Origin: CAURNT01 sp963526495
GTDB lineage: Bacteria > Fusobacteriota > Fusobacteriia > Fusobacteriales > Leptotrichiaceae
DNA: 15,957 bases
Direction: 5' to 3'
Assembly: GCA_963526495.1 (NCBI GenBank)
Contig: CAURNT010000029.1
Location: 1 to 15,957, forward strand
The notes under the pieces are model-generated. The model did not search any database. It had not been told where the DNA came from and worked only from the letters and a program-made list of their open reading frames with translations. This document shows, in pieces, positions 5,949 to 14,338 of the stretch; the first letter of the stretch is position 1; every line of letters begins with the position of its first letter. A program made the translations under genes and the position numbers.

Positions 5949-7295
5949 CTAACCCCTAATTATATCTCTTAAATCTTTAATTTTTTTCTTAAATGATATT
6001 ATCATTATTCTGTCTTTTTCTTTTATTTCTAAATTACCATCAGCAACTATAAATTCACCTTTTCTAACAACACCAGCTACTAATATATCTCTTTCTAAAG
6101 TAAGATTTTTTAAAGGTATATCTATATATTTAAAATTATCTGGAACTTGAAATTCTAATGCCTCAACTTTATTATCAACAAATCTATGAACATAATCAGC
6201 TGATGCATAACCACTATTTTCTATAGATCTAACATAAGTTAAAATTAAATCAGTAATTACCTCACGAGGTGAAAATATATTAGTTAAACCATAATCTTTA
6301 ATTAAGTTATTATAACTATTATTATTTACCTTGCTTATTATCTTATTTAATTTTTTTGCTTTTGCAAATAAAGAAAGTATTATATTTATTTCATCATTTC
6401 CTGTAAGAGTAATAAAAGTATCTGAGTCAAATATTCCTTCTTCTTCAAGTACAGTAGGATTTGTCGCATCTCCATATATTATTGTAACACTAGGAAATGT
6501 TTCAGCAAGATTTTCACAAACTTCCTTATCATTATCTATTATTTTAATATCCATACCATATTTTAGTAATTCTTTACATAAATAATAAGTTACCTTACCT
6601 CCACCTACTATTAAAACACTTTTATTAGTTCTTTCTTCACTTCCAATTAAATCTTGTATATTTACTACATCTTTACTCGGTAATATGATATATAGCTTAT
6701 CTCCTCTTTCTAATTGAAATTCTCCACTCGGTATTATTACACTTTCTTCCCTTTCAACTGCACAGACCAATATTCTATCATCTATATCTATCAACTTTCT
6801 GCCTATTAAAGGATGACCCTTACTTAATCTAAATGAAAGCATTTCAGCTAAACCTTTAGCAAAAGTATCTATTTTAAAATCCCCTACAAATTTAAATTGA
6901 TTTGCAATTTCTTTTGCTGTTCTAAGTTCAGGATTTACTGGTAAATCAATATTTAAATCTTCTTTTAAAAATTTATATCTACCTAAATATTCCTTAGATC
7001 TTATTCTTGAAACAACATGTTTTGCACCAAGTTTTTTTGCTATAAGTGAACATACAATATTTAACTCATCGCTTGAAGTTACCGCAATTACAAGATCTGT
7101 ATTTTCTACTCCAGCTTCAGTTAAAACATCATTATCTACACCATCTCCATTTATACAAAGCACATCAAGTTCATTATTAATTTCTTCTAATCTTTCTATT
7201 TTTTTATCTATAACAGTAATATCATGTCCTTCAGAATAAAGTTGTCTTATTAAAGATTTTCCAACTTTACCATTACCTACAACTATTATTTTCAT
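5949..7295 (-). CDS. trkA: TrkA potassium uptake regulatory (RCK) protein
   Basis: Cytosolic gating ring subunit that binds nucleotide and opens or closes TrkH. Its 448 residues contain two full RCK units: RCK_N 1 (about 1-115) with Rossmann motif VGNGKVG (6-12) and Asp30 at the end of strand 2; RCK_C 1 (about 135-217); RCK_N 2 (about 226-345) with VGGGKVT (230-236) and Asp254; and RCK_C 2 (about 365-445). In the second motif the last Gly is Thr, so the two halves may bind ligand differently. AAAGGAG lies 4 nt before the ATG. It is followed immediately by trkH. No convincing -35/-10 pair is seen in the 63 nt upstream, only a hairpin, so it may depend partly on read-through from nusB. Confidence 0.96.
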   Translation of the reverse strand: MKIIVVGNGKVGKSLIRQLYSEGHDITVIDKKIERLEEINNELDVLCINGDGVDNDVLTEAGVENTDLVIAVTSSDELNIVCSLIAKKLGAKHVVSRIRSKEYLGRYKFLKEDLNIDLPVNPELRTAKEIANQFKFVGDFKIDTFAKGLAEMLSFRLSKGHPLIGRKLIDIDDRILVCAVEREESVIIPSGEFQLERGDKLYIILPSKDVVNIQDLIGSEERTNKSVLIVGGGKVTYYLCKELLKYGMDIKIIDNDKEVCENLAETFPSVTIIYGDATNPTVLEEEGIFDSDTFITLTGNDEINIILSLFAKAKKLNKIISKVNNNSYNNLIKDYGLTNIFSPREVITDLILTYVRSIENSGYASADYVHRFVDNKVEALEFQVPDNFKYIDIPLKNLTLERDILVAGVVRKGEFIVADGNLEIKEKDRIMIISFKKKIKDLRDIIRG

Positions 7296-7332
7296 ATTTC
7301 TCCTTTATAATACCTTTTCAATTAATAAATAG

Positions 7333-7351
7333 AGCACCTTTAAAAGGTGCT
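7333..7351 (-). terminator. Hairpin between nusB and trkA (terminator or attenuator)
   Basis: AGCACCTT (7333-7340) pairs with AAGGTGCT (7344-7351), a perfect GC-containing 8-bp stem with a 3-nt loop. Transcription here runs on the minus strand, where the tail is CTATTTATT, a weak T-run; the plus-strand tail (TTTTCTTATT) is better but serves no plus gene. It is likely a partial terminator after nusB. Confidence 0.6.
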
Positions 7352-7358
7352 TTTCTTA

Positions 7359-7754
7359 TTATTTATTTCTTACTAAATCTGCTAAAATACCATTTATAAA
7401 AGTCTTAGTATTTTCATCTCCATAAATCTTAGATAATTCTATAGCCTCATTTATAGCTATTTCTTCACCTATTTCATCTATTAAAATTTCATAAAATGCC
7501 ATTTTTAATATTACTCTTTCTGTTATTCCTAAATTTAAAAATGACCATCCTTTAATTTTATTTTTTATCTCATCTTTAATTTTTTGTTCATTTGAAACAA
7601 CACCATCTATATATTTTTCAAAAAATATTTTTTTTGATGCACTTATATCCATACTTTCAAGAATCTCTAATTTTCTTTGGTTTATATCATTATTTGTCAA
7701 TTCATGCTCAAATAATAATTTAAATATTTGATCTCTTAATTCTCTTTGAGTCAT
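7359..7754 (-). CDS. nusB: Transcription antitermination / rRNA maturation factor NusB
   Basis: Small all-helical RNA-binding protein (131 residues, usual length) that with NusE/S10 binds boxA in rRNA leaders and prevents premature termination. Family-typical segments are RDQIFKLLFEHEL near the N-terminus, GWSFLNLGITERVILKMAFYEI (about 69-90), and the C-terminal AINEAIELSKIYGDE and FINGILADLV (about 100-128). Its ATG directly abuts the stop of the upstream AmaP gene (no spacer), and a GGAG site lies inside the end of that gene, so translation is probably coupled. It is third in the asp23-amaP-nusB operon, an arrangement also familiar in Firmicutes where asp23-like genes sit next to nusB. Confidence 0.95.
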   Translation of the reverse strand: MTQRELRDQIFKLLFEHELTNNDINQRKLEILESMDISASKKIFFEKYIDGVVSNEQKIKDEIKNKIKGWSFLNLGITERVILKMAFYEILIDEIGEEIAINEAIELSKIYGDENTKTFINGILADLVRNK

Positions 7755-8366
7755 CTAATATTCTCCATCCTCTTTAATTTCTTCTTTTATTTCATTAACT
7801 TCTTCTGATAATTCTATACTTTCAACTATTTCACTATTTTCAATAACAGTTTCAGAGTTAATTTTAACAATTTTTATAACCACAGATTTAACCTTAATTC
7901 CTGTCATTAAATCTACATATTCTTTAAGTTCATTTTGTATTTCTGATAATTTTACATTTAAATTTTCTACATTAAATGTTTCAACATTACTATAAATACT
8001 TAAACTTGAAAATGATACAGCAGCTTCAACTTTAGCATTTTTTACTATAGATTTAGATTCTAAAAATTTCTTAGATATATCATTTATAGTATCAACACTA
8101 ACTTCTACATTACCATTACTACTAGTAGATTTAATAACTTTTTTCTTCTTGAATAATTTTTCTATAATTGCTATTAAAACTATCAATATATATATCATAG
8201 CAGCTATACCTAAATATGCCGCATACATTTTGTAAGGTTCTATTTGATATATTATGTCTTCATAATATGTAGTATACATAAACATATCTGAAACTGTTAA
8301 ATATGATAATAAAATCAAAACTAAAAAGAAGAAAAATTTAATTAGATTATTTAAAAATCTAAACAT
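7755..8366 (-). CDS. amaP: AmaP-like Asp23 membrane-anchor protein
   Basis: 203 residues with two membrane helices (about 9-29 and 48-69), a basic stretch (FKKKK, 72-76), and a cytoplasmic domain (about 86-170) related to Asp23 itself: SVDTINDISKKFL and the C-terminal LSEIQNELKEYVDLMTGI followed by a beta strand. The last 30 residues are acidic. This is the layout of staphylococcal AmaP, which tethers Asp23 to the membrane and is linked to envelope stress; the role here is inferred from that family. Its start overlaps the asp23 stop in TAATG, giving coupled translation, with only a weak GGTG ribosome-binding site of its own. Adjacent partner Asp23 strengthens the call. Confidence 0.8.
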   Translation of the reverse strand: MFRFLNNLIKFFFFLVLILLSYLTVSDMFMYTTYYEDIIYQIEPYKMYAAYLGIAAMIYILIVLIAIIEKLFKKKKVIKSTSSNGNVEVSVDTINDISKKFLESKSIVKNAKVEAAVSFSSLSIYSNVETFNVENLNVKLSEIQNELKEYVDLMTGIKVKSVVIKIVKINSETVIENSEIVESIELSEEVNEIKEEIKEDGEY

Positions 8367-8734
8367 TAATTTTCACCAACTTCTTCATCTTTTTTCACTA
8401 CATTTGATACCTTAACATTTATTTCATTTACTGTAATTCCTGTTAAATCTTCTATATTTTTTTTTGCTAATTCTTGAAATTTAAGTATAGTTTCTGAGAT
8501 TTTAATTCCATAATTTACAACTAAACCTAAATCAATTACACATTCAGTTTCTCCTAGCTCAACATCTATATGTTTAGCATTTCCTAAACCTGTAATATTC
8601 TTTATTATATTTATTGGTTCTGATTTACCTGTTCTATCTGCAATAGATACAACTCCATCTATTTCTTTTATACTTTCTAAAACAATATCTTCTATAACAC
8701 TAGGAGATATTTCTATTCTTCCTATACTTGACAT
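8366..8734 (-). CDS. Asp23/Gls24 family envelope stress protein
   Basis: 122 residues, cytosolic. Family features are GRIEISPSVIEDIVLESI at the N-terminus, GVVSI, the VDLG-type strand IDLGLVVNYGIKI (about 67-79), and the closing EDLTGITVNEINVKVSNV (about 95-112). Members form filaments or membrane-associated assemblies and respond to alkaline or cell-wall stress in Gram-positives; the exact role here is unknown. AAGGAGG six nt before the ATG gives a strong ribosome-binding site. A very good promoter (8765-8793) lies just upstream, so this is the first gene of asp23-amaP-nusB. There is no Lys-rich N-terminal extension or signal peptide. Confidence 0.9.
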   Translation of the reverse strand: MSSIGRIEISPSVIEDIVLESIKEIDGVVSIADRTGKSEPINIIKNITGLGNAKHIDVELGETECVIDLGLVVNYGIKISETILKFQELAKKNIEDLTGITVNEINVKVSNVVKKDEEVGEN

Positions 8735-8764
8735 AAAGTCCCTCCTTATTTAAAGTCTTAGCTA

Positions 8765-8793
8765 ATTATATCATTTATATATTTATTATTCAA
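8765..8793 (-). promoter_or_regulatory. Promoter of the asp23-amaP-nusB operon
   Basis: TTGAAT (-35, 8788-8793), 17 bp, consensus TATAAT (-10, 8765-8770) preceded by TGa (extended -10). Predicted start near 8758, leader about 24 nt. The -35 box overlaps the last codon and stop of dnaE, and no terminator separates the two units, so dnaE transcripts can also run into this operon. Confidence 0.8.
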
Positions 8794-11700
8794 CTACTAT
8801 CCTAACATTATCTACACCTAATAAAGATATTAAAATATTAATAAGCTCTTCAGTTATATTTATTTTATACTTATCACCCATATTATTAACCTCTTTTTTC
8901 CCATCTAAAACTTTATATATTTTAATAGAGTTACTTCCTTTATTAGACTTTATTAAATCTATAAGTTCGTCTCTACTATCAAAGTCAGAATTAATTCTAA
9001 GACTTAATATTCCATTATTAATATTTTTGATATTATTTATTCTATTTATAGCAAATTTACCATCATCTAATTTATTATATGAAAATATACATATATCATC
9101 TTGTTTAAAAAGATTTCCAAATTTATTCATTTCTCTTGGAAATACAATATATTCTTTTCTACCACTTGTATCTGTTATTATAACATTAGCCATTAATTCA
9201 TTTCTCTTTGTTACTCTATTTTTGATACTTTCTATATAACCTATATTTAAATTTTCTGGTAATTTTAATATTTTATAAAATATATTTTCTTGTAAAAATT
9301 TTTTTATTCTTAATGATATTTTTATATATTCCACCTCAAAATTAACAATATCTTTAAAAGAAAACTCTTCTGTATCATTAAATACAAAATCTTCTATATC
9401 TGTTTTATGGTTTAAAAATAACTTTGTATGTATATCATTGTCTACTTTTATCTTTTTAGTTGCCCATTTTAAAAATTCTGGTAAATTATTTATCAATGTT
9501 TTTCTTTTAACTCCAAACGTATCAAAACATCCAGCATATATTAAACCTTCTATATTTGATTTATTAAGAAAATTACATCTAATATAGAAATCTTTAAAAT
9601 CTTTAAATTCTCCACTTTTTCTAATTTCCATAATTTCTCTTGCACTTTTTTCCGACATCTCCTTAATAGAACTTAAAGGCATACGTACTCCTTTATCTTC
9701 TACACTAAAAGAATCTATAGATTTATTAATATCTGGTTTTTTTAATTCTATACCTTTTCTATTTAACTCCTCACTTGCACGTAAAAGCTTAGTTTCTGAT
9801 TTTAATTCACTGCTAAGATAAGAAGAATAAAATTCTTTAGGATATTTTGCCTTCAAATACAATGTTTGATAAGTTATAACAGCATAGCTTATTGCATGTG
9901 CCTTATTAAAACCATAATTTCCAAACTTTTCAATAAGATCATATATTTCTTCTGCTATTTCTTTAGGAACTATAGCATTTTCAATAAATTTTTTTCTATG
10001 TTCTTTTAATATTTCAGGATTTTTTTTACCTATAGCTTTTCGCAATTCATCTGCACTTGCTAAACTATATCCTGATATTTCACGAGCAATTTGCATAACT
10101 TGTTCTTGATAAACTAAAACTCCATATGTTGGTGCTAATATTTTTTCTAATAAAGGATGTATATATTTAACTTTAATATTATTATTGTTTTTTACTTCTA
10201 TTAAATTGTTTATATATCCACTTTCTAATGGTCCAGGTCTATATAAAGCAAGAAGTAAAGCAATATCTTCTAAAGAATTTATTTTTAACTTTTTAGCAAG
10301 CCTAGTAATACCATCTGATTCACATTGAAATATACCTAAAGTATCACCTAAATTTAATAAATCATAAGCTTCTTTTTCATCTTTTAACTTATATATATTA
10401 TCCTTTAATCCTGATTTTTCTACACTTGATTTTATAGTATTTAAATTTTTAAGTCCAAGTAAATCCATTTTTAAATATCCCAATTCTTCTAAAAATTGAG
10501 CTTCATATTGTACTTGATAGTCTTTACCATTAAAAACTAAAGGTAATTCATCTCTCATATCATTTTTTGAAATTATTACCCCTGCAGCGTGAGTTGACAT
10601 ATTTTTAGGCTTATTTTCTATTCTTTTAGCATAATCTATTAATTTTTTTACAATATCTCTTTTATCATCCAAGCCATCTAAACCATATATTTTAGATTTA
10701 TCTATTATATTTCTTATACTTTTTTCCGGTATATCTAATACCTTAGATATATCTTTAAGGGCAAGAGCAGGTTTAAATGTAGAGAAAGTAATAATTTGAC
10801 TTACATTTCTAGCACCATATTTTCTTTTAAGATATTCTATAACCTCTCCACGTCTTTCTTGTTCTATATCCACATCTATATCTGGCATAGAAATTCTTTC
10901 AGGATTAAGAAATCTTTCAAAGAACAGTCCATATTTTATAGGATCAACTTCTGTTATTCCTAAGATATATGATATTATTGAACCAGCTGCTGATCCTCTT
11001 CCTGGTCCTATATATATATTATTTTCTTTAGCATAAGATATAAAATCCATAACTATTAAAAAATATCTAATATATCCCATATTATCAATTATATCTAACT
11101 CATATTTTATTCTTTTACTTATCTCATCTGTAATATTAGAATATTTGTTAGGTAATTTTTCTCTTATCAACTCTTCTATATATTCTCTATCTTTTTTTTC
11201 TTCATTTTCTAGAACAACAGGAAAATCTACTTTTCCCTTAGTTATTTTCACATTACAATTATTTATAAGGCATTCCATATTAGACATTGCTTTATTATAA
11301 AAATCTTTGCTATATATATTTTCTAAATAATTTGATTCTTTAAAATGTAGGTCTTGATCTTCTAAATAATTTTTAACTGTACTTAATGTTCTATTTTCTT
11401 TAATAGCAGCAAATATTTTTTGAAGTTCATGATCTTCTCTATTTAAATAATAAACATCACTTGTCAAAATAGGTTCTAACTCATTTTCTTCACATAATTT
11501 TTCATACATTTCTCTATTTTCAAAAGTTGATTTAATAGATACTGCTTCTAAATATATATTATTAAACTTATTCTTCAATTCTTTAACTACAATATTTGCT
11601 CTATAATAATCACCGGATTTAATATATTTAGTTAATTCCGATTTAATACCACCACTTAATATATATACATTTTTTAGATTTTGTATATCTTCTATATCTA

Positions 11701-12028
11701 CTAATAGTCCTTCTTTTTCCTGCTTTTCATAACTTATAGTTGATAGATTTGAAATTTCTTTTAATCCCTCATTATTTTTAGCAAATATAGTAAGTGCAAA
11801 TAAATCTTCACTATTAAACCCTCTAATATATACTTCATATCCAAGTATAGGTTTAATATTATTTTTTATACATATATCATAAAATTTTACTAAAGCAAAA
11901 AGAGAAGTATCTGTAATCCCTAATACTTCTTGCCCAAAATCTTTTGCCCTTTCTACATACTCTTTTAAGCTACCCACACCCTCAAGAAGTGAATATTCCG
12001 AATGAAGTTTTAAATTAATGTATTTCAT
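8786..12028 (-). CDS. dnaE: DNA polymerase III alpha subunit, DnaE (probably DnaE3-like)
   Basis: C-family replicative polymerase, 1080 residues. Order: PHP domain (about 1-270) starting with LKLHSEYSLLEG; catalytic palm with GPGRGSAAGS (341-350) and MPDIDVDI (381-388), giving Asp385 and Asp387, plus Asp522 in KMDLLGLK; fingers with LYRPGP (595-600) and YQEQVMQIA (640-648); NYGFNKAHAISY (704-715); helix-hairpin-helix region (about 815-840); and a C-terminal OB domain (about 925-1005). It lacks the long tau-binding tail of E. coli-type DnaE (about 1160), closer to Bacillus DnaE, which partners PolC. The PHP metal site looks degenerate (Thr41 and Tyr193 where His is common), so internal proofreading is unlikely. 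AAGAGGTG precedes the ATG; the cysteine desulfurase gene ends 11 nt upstream. Confidence 0.95.
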   Translation of the reverse strand: MKYINLKLHSEYSLLEGVGSLKEYVERAKDFGQEVLGITDTSLFALVKFYDICIKNNIKPILGYEVYIRGFNSEDLFALTIFAKNNEGLKEISNLSTISYEKQEKEGLLVDIEDIQNLKNVYILSGGIKSELTKYIKSGDYYRANIVVKELKNKFNNIYLEAVSIKSTFENREMYEKLCEENELEPILTSDVYYLNREDHELQKIFAAIKENRTLSTVKNYLEDQDLHFKESNYLENIYSKDFYNKAMSNMECLINNCNVKITKGKVDFPVVLENEEKKDREYIEELIREKLPNKYSNITDEISKRIKYELDIIDNMGYIRYFLIVMDFISYAKENNIYIGPGRGSAAGSIISYILGITEVDPIKYGLFFERFLNPERISMPDIDVDIEQERRGEVIEYLKRKYGARNVSQIITFSTFKPALALKDISKVLDIPEKSIRNIIDKSKIYGLDGLDDKRDIVKKLIDYAKRIENKPKNMSTHAAGVIISKNDMRDELPLVFNGKDYQVQYEAQFLEELGYLKMDLLGLKNLNTIKSSVEKSGLKDNIYKLKDEKEAYDLLNLGDTLGIFQCESDGITRLAKKLKINSLEDIALLLALYRPGPLESGYINNLIEVKNNNNIKVKYIHPLLEKILAPTYGVLVYQEQVMQIAREISGYSLASADELRKAIGKKNPEILKEHRKKFIENAIVPKEIAEEIYDLIEKFGNYGFNKAHAISYAVITYQTLYLKAKYPKEFYSSYLSSELKSETKLLRASEELNRKGIELKKPDINKSIDSFSVEDKGVRMPLSSIKEMSEKSAREIMEIRKSGEFKDFKDFYIRCNFLNKSNIEGLIYAGCFDTFGVKRKTLINNLPEFLKWATKKIKVDNDIHTKLFLNHKTDIEDFVFNDTEEFSFKDIVNFEVEYIKISLRIKKFLQENIFYKILKLPENLNIGYIESIKNRVTKRNELMANVIITDTSGRKEYIVFPREMNKFGNLFKQDDICIFSYNKLDDGKFAINRINNIKNINNGILSLRINSDFDSRDELIDLIKSNKGSNSIKIYKVLDGKKEVNNMGDKYKINITEELINILISLLGVDNVRIVVE

Positions 12029-12039
12029 AAAATCACCTC

Positions 12040-13140
12040 TTACAATATTTTTTTCAATATATCTATAAATGAATCTATTTCATCAAAACTATTTTCTATA
12101 GAAAAACTAATTCTTATTGAACTCATAGCTTCATCAATACTTAACCCTTGTTCAAGTAATACTTGAGAGGCCCTAAGTGATCTACTTTGACATGCAGACC
12201 CCCCAGAAACACACACTCCTTCCATATCTAAAAGTGGTAAAATATATTGTATATCTTTCTCTATAATTTGTAGATTTAATATATTTATACCTTTTGAATT
12301 TATTTTTACTTTATCTTTTAATATATCTAATTTAGATATGAAATAACTCATTAAATCATCTAATATTTTCCTATTTTTTTCAATATTTTCATTCATATAT
12401 TTATATACTTCAAATCCCAGTATAATAGAATTAAGATTTTCAGTACCTGAACGTTTATTCATTTCATGTTCTCCTCCATGAATTTGCTTTGTGTAAGGTA
12501 TATTAGAATTTATATAACAAAGACCAAGACCTTTAGGCCCATGAAATTTATGAAAAGAAGCAGAAAATGCATCTATTCCCAATTCTTGAATATCTATTTT
12601 CTCTTTCATTAAATATTGAACTATATCACTATGAAAATAAATATTTTTATTTTTTAAAACTTTTGATATTTCTTTAATAGGAAATTTTTTACCAGTTTCA
12701 TTATTAATAGCCATAATACTAACTAAAAATGTATCTTCTTCAATAGCATCTTCTACATCTTTAACTGATATATCTCCAGTTTTATCAGGTTTAATATATG
12801 TAACTCTAAATCCCTTATTTTCAAGATATTTACACACATTTAAAACTGATGGATGTTCAATACTTGTTGTTACTATATGTCCTTTACCTTTTTTTTCTGC
12901 TATTCCCTTTATTATTAAATTAGTTGATTCAGTAGCTCCTGATGTAAATATCAAATCTCTACTTGGAATATTTAAACTTCCAGCTATATATTCACGTGCT
13001 TTTTCTATTTCATATCTTGATTTTTTACCTAAAGAATGAGTAGATGATGGATTACCATACATTCCATATATTCTAACAAGATCTTCTTTAAATATATCTA
13101 AAATTTTTGTACTAGCTGCATTATCAAAATATATACTCAT
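12040..13140 (-). CDS. Cysteine desulfurase (NifS/IscS family, PLP-dependent)
   Basis: Removes sulfur from L-cysteine as an enzyme-bound persulfide for Fe-S cluster assembly or tRNA thiolation. 366 residues, class V aminotransferase fold. Visible residues: YFDNAAST at the N-terminus, TSGATES (66-72) for cofactor phosphate, His96 (EHPSV) stacking on PLP, Asn147/Glu148 (NNETG), Asp172 and Gln175 (HSDIVQ), Schiff-base Lys198 in SFHKFHGPKG, RSGTEN (230-235), and active-site Cys317 in GGSACQSRS. The catalytic-loop length fits the IscS/NifS group I rather than SufS. No scaffold (iscU, sufU) or thiouridylase gene is adjacent, so the sulfur acceptor is unknown. Its AGGAGG site lies inside the last codons of crcB, 1 nt gap, so it is cotranscribed with crcB and dnaE. 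Confidence 0.93.
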   Translation of the reverse strand: MSIYFDNAASTKILDIFKEDLVRIYGMYGNPSSTHSLGKKSRYEIEKAREYIAGSLNIPSRDLIFTSGATESTNLIIKGIAEKKGKGHIVTTSIEHPSVLNVCKYLENKGFRVTYIKPDKTGDISVKDVEDAIEEDTFLVSIMAINNETGKKFPIKEISKVLKNKNIYFHSDIVQYLMKEKIDIQELGIDAFSASFHKFHGPKGLGLCYINSNIPYTKQIHGGEHEMNKRSGTENLNSIILGFEVYKYMNENIEKNRKILDDLMSYFISKLDILKDKVKINSKGINILNLQIIEKDIQYILPLLDMEGVCVSGGSACQSRSLRASQVLLEQGLSIDEAMSSIRISFSIENSFDEIDSFIDILKKIL

Positions 13141-13141
13141 T

Positions 13142-13480
13142 TTATCCTCCTAAATACATTCCTAATAAAAGTGCTAAAACAGATAAAAATACACTTAAAA
13201 AAATATATATACCTGCTTCAAAAAATCTATTTAACTCTATCATTTTAACTATATCTAAAGAAAATGTTGAAAATGTTGTAAATCCTCCACATAAACCAAC
13301 CGTTAAAAAAACTTTAATATTTGGATTTATATCTTTATATTTATATGTAAAATATCCCATCAAAAAAGATCCTATTATATTTATATACAACGTCTTATTA
13401 TACGGTATATTTAAAAAAGAAAACGAATACCTAAATATAGCTCCTATTGCAGCACCTATTCCTATATATATTAATTTCAT
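13142..13480 (-). CDS. crcB: Fluoride exporter CrcB/Fluc
   Basis: Small integral membrane fluoride channel that protects against intracellular fluoride; members work as antiparallel dimers. 112 residues with four hydrophobic segments. Signatures are GIGAAIGAIFRY (7-18, Arg17), the pore Asn34 in INIIGSFLMG, and GLCGGFTTFSTF (62-73), which contributes the central Na+-site region and the two pore phenylalanines (Phe70, Phe73). The single gene is enough for a homodimer; no second crcB copy is adjacent. AGAGGTG before the ATG supports the start. First gene of crcB-desulfurase-dnaE. The leader is too short for a fluoride riboswitch, so expression may be constitutive. Confidence 0.93.
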   Translation of the reverse strand: MKLIYIGIGAAIGAIFRYSFSFLNIPYNKTLYINIIGSFLMGYFTYKYKDINPNIKVFLTVGLCGGFTTFSTFSLDIVKMIELNRFFEAGIYIFLSVFLSVLALLLGMYLGG

Positions 13481-13506
13481 TATAGCACCTCTAATATTTT
13501 TAGTAT

Positions 13507-13535
13507 ATTATACAATTTTTTTTAGTAATTTAAAA
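13507..13535 (-). promoter_or_regulatory. Probable promoter of the crcB-desulfurase-dnaE operon
   Basis: Consensus TATAAT (-10, 13507-13512) on the minus strand; the best -35 at 17 bp is a poor TTTTAA (13530-13535). The predicted transcript start near 13500 gives a leader of only about 20 nt. Confidence 0.45.
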
Positions 13536-13546
13536 GGTAATTTAAA
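13525..13546. repeat. Direct repeat GTAATTTAAA in the crcB/secreted-protein divergent region
   Basis: Two perfect 10-bp copies (13525-13534 and 13537-13546), 12 bp apart start to start, between two divergent promoters. A short AAGTT/AACTT inverted pair follows at 13545-13558. This could be a regulator site for either gene, but AT-rich chance is possible. Confidence 0.3.
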
Positions 13547-13579
13547 GTTTTTTAACTTCCTTTTTTAATTAATACAATG

Positions 13580-13585
13580 TATAAT
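13580..13585 (+). promoter_or_regulatory. -10 element for the secreted-protein gene
   Basis: TATAAT at 13580-13585, about 28 bp before the ATG and 11 bp before AAAGGAG (13597-13603). No good -35 lies at the right distance (best TTCCTT at 13557-13562), which hints at activator dependence or a weak promoter. Confidence 0.4.
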
Positions 13586-13612
13586 ATGTATATATCAAAG
13601 GAGATGATATTT

Positions 13613-14332
13613 ATGAAAAAAAATATTTTATATCTTTCAGCCATTATATTACCATTATTAAATTTTGGAGCTGAATATTCAAATTATACAAATAATCAAA
13701 ATTCTACTGCAGATATACAAAAAAGTATGGCTGCTGAAAAATATAACCCGATAAATGAATGGGATTTTAATATACCCGAACAACTAAAACAAGCTATTTT
13801 TTATATACCTGAAAACGAATATAACAAGCAATCTTTACTTATTGATACAGAAAATATAACAGAAAAAATTAATTCTGCAATAAATCTTGAAACAGATAAA
13901 ATAATGACATATTTTTCAAATAATAATTATAAAAACTTAAACACTAGAAGTATAGTATATAATTTTATATTTTCAAAATATTCATTAGAATTATTTAAAG
14001 AATTAAATAATTATGAAAATAATAAATGGATTAATAATGTTGATAATAGATTGTATATAAGTACAACAAATAATGATTTAGTTATATTTGAATATGACTA
14101 TTCAACTAAAAAATATTCTAAATTATATAAAATAGAAATAAATGTTAATAAAACAAATAATTATGCTGAAATACTTAATGAAGTTACATATAATGTATGG
14201 AAAAGTGTTAACTCATATATGAATAGATATGTAGGTAGAAATATAAATAAATCTGCATATTTAGAGAATTTTATAGTTAATGAAAAAGTTAAAATCAATA
14301 GAACTTTCGCAAATATAAATATTAAACTATAA
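13613..14332 (+). CDS. Secreted protein of unknown family, signal peptide
   Basis: I do not recognise this protein. From ATG 13613 it has 239 residues beginning with a classic signal peptide: MKKN, a hydrophobic core (about 5-17) and probable cleavage after NFGA (residue 20). The mature part is rich in Asn, Lys and Tyr, has no cysteine and no further membrane helix, and looks like a soluble mixed alpha/beta periplasmic or surface protein. There is no lipobox and no C-terminal outer-membrane Phe signature or repeat. An in-frame ATG at 13577 overlaps the -10 box and has no ribosome site, whereas AAAGGAG stands 9 nt before 13613. It is monocistronic, with a terminator after the stop, and divergent from crcB. 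It is probably lineage-restricted. Confidence 0.7.
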   Translation: MKKNILYLSAIILPLLNFGAEYSNYTNNQNSTADIQKSMAAEKYNPINEWDFNIPEQLKQAIFYIPENEYNKQSLLIDTENITEKINSAINLETDKIMTYFSNNNYKNLNTRSIVYNFIFSKYSLELFKELNNYENNKWINNVDNRLYISTTNNDLVIFEYDYSTKKYSKLYKIEINVNKTNNYAEILNEVTYNVWKSVNSYMNRYVGRNINKSAYLENFIVNEKVKINRTFANINIKL

Positions 14333-14338
14333 ATAATA

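Noticed and set aside
13481..13506. Fluoride (crcB-motif) riboswitch before crcB
   Set aside because: The predicted leader is about 20 nt, with none of the conserved riboswitch sequence.
13577..13612. Upstream ATG for the secreted protein
   Set aside because: It lies within the -10 region and has no ribosome site; the ATG at 13613 has AAAGGAG and begins a normal signal peptide.
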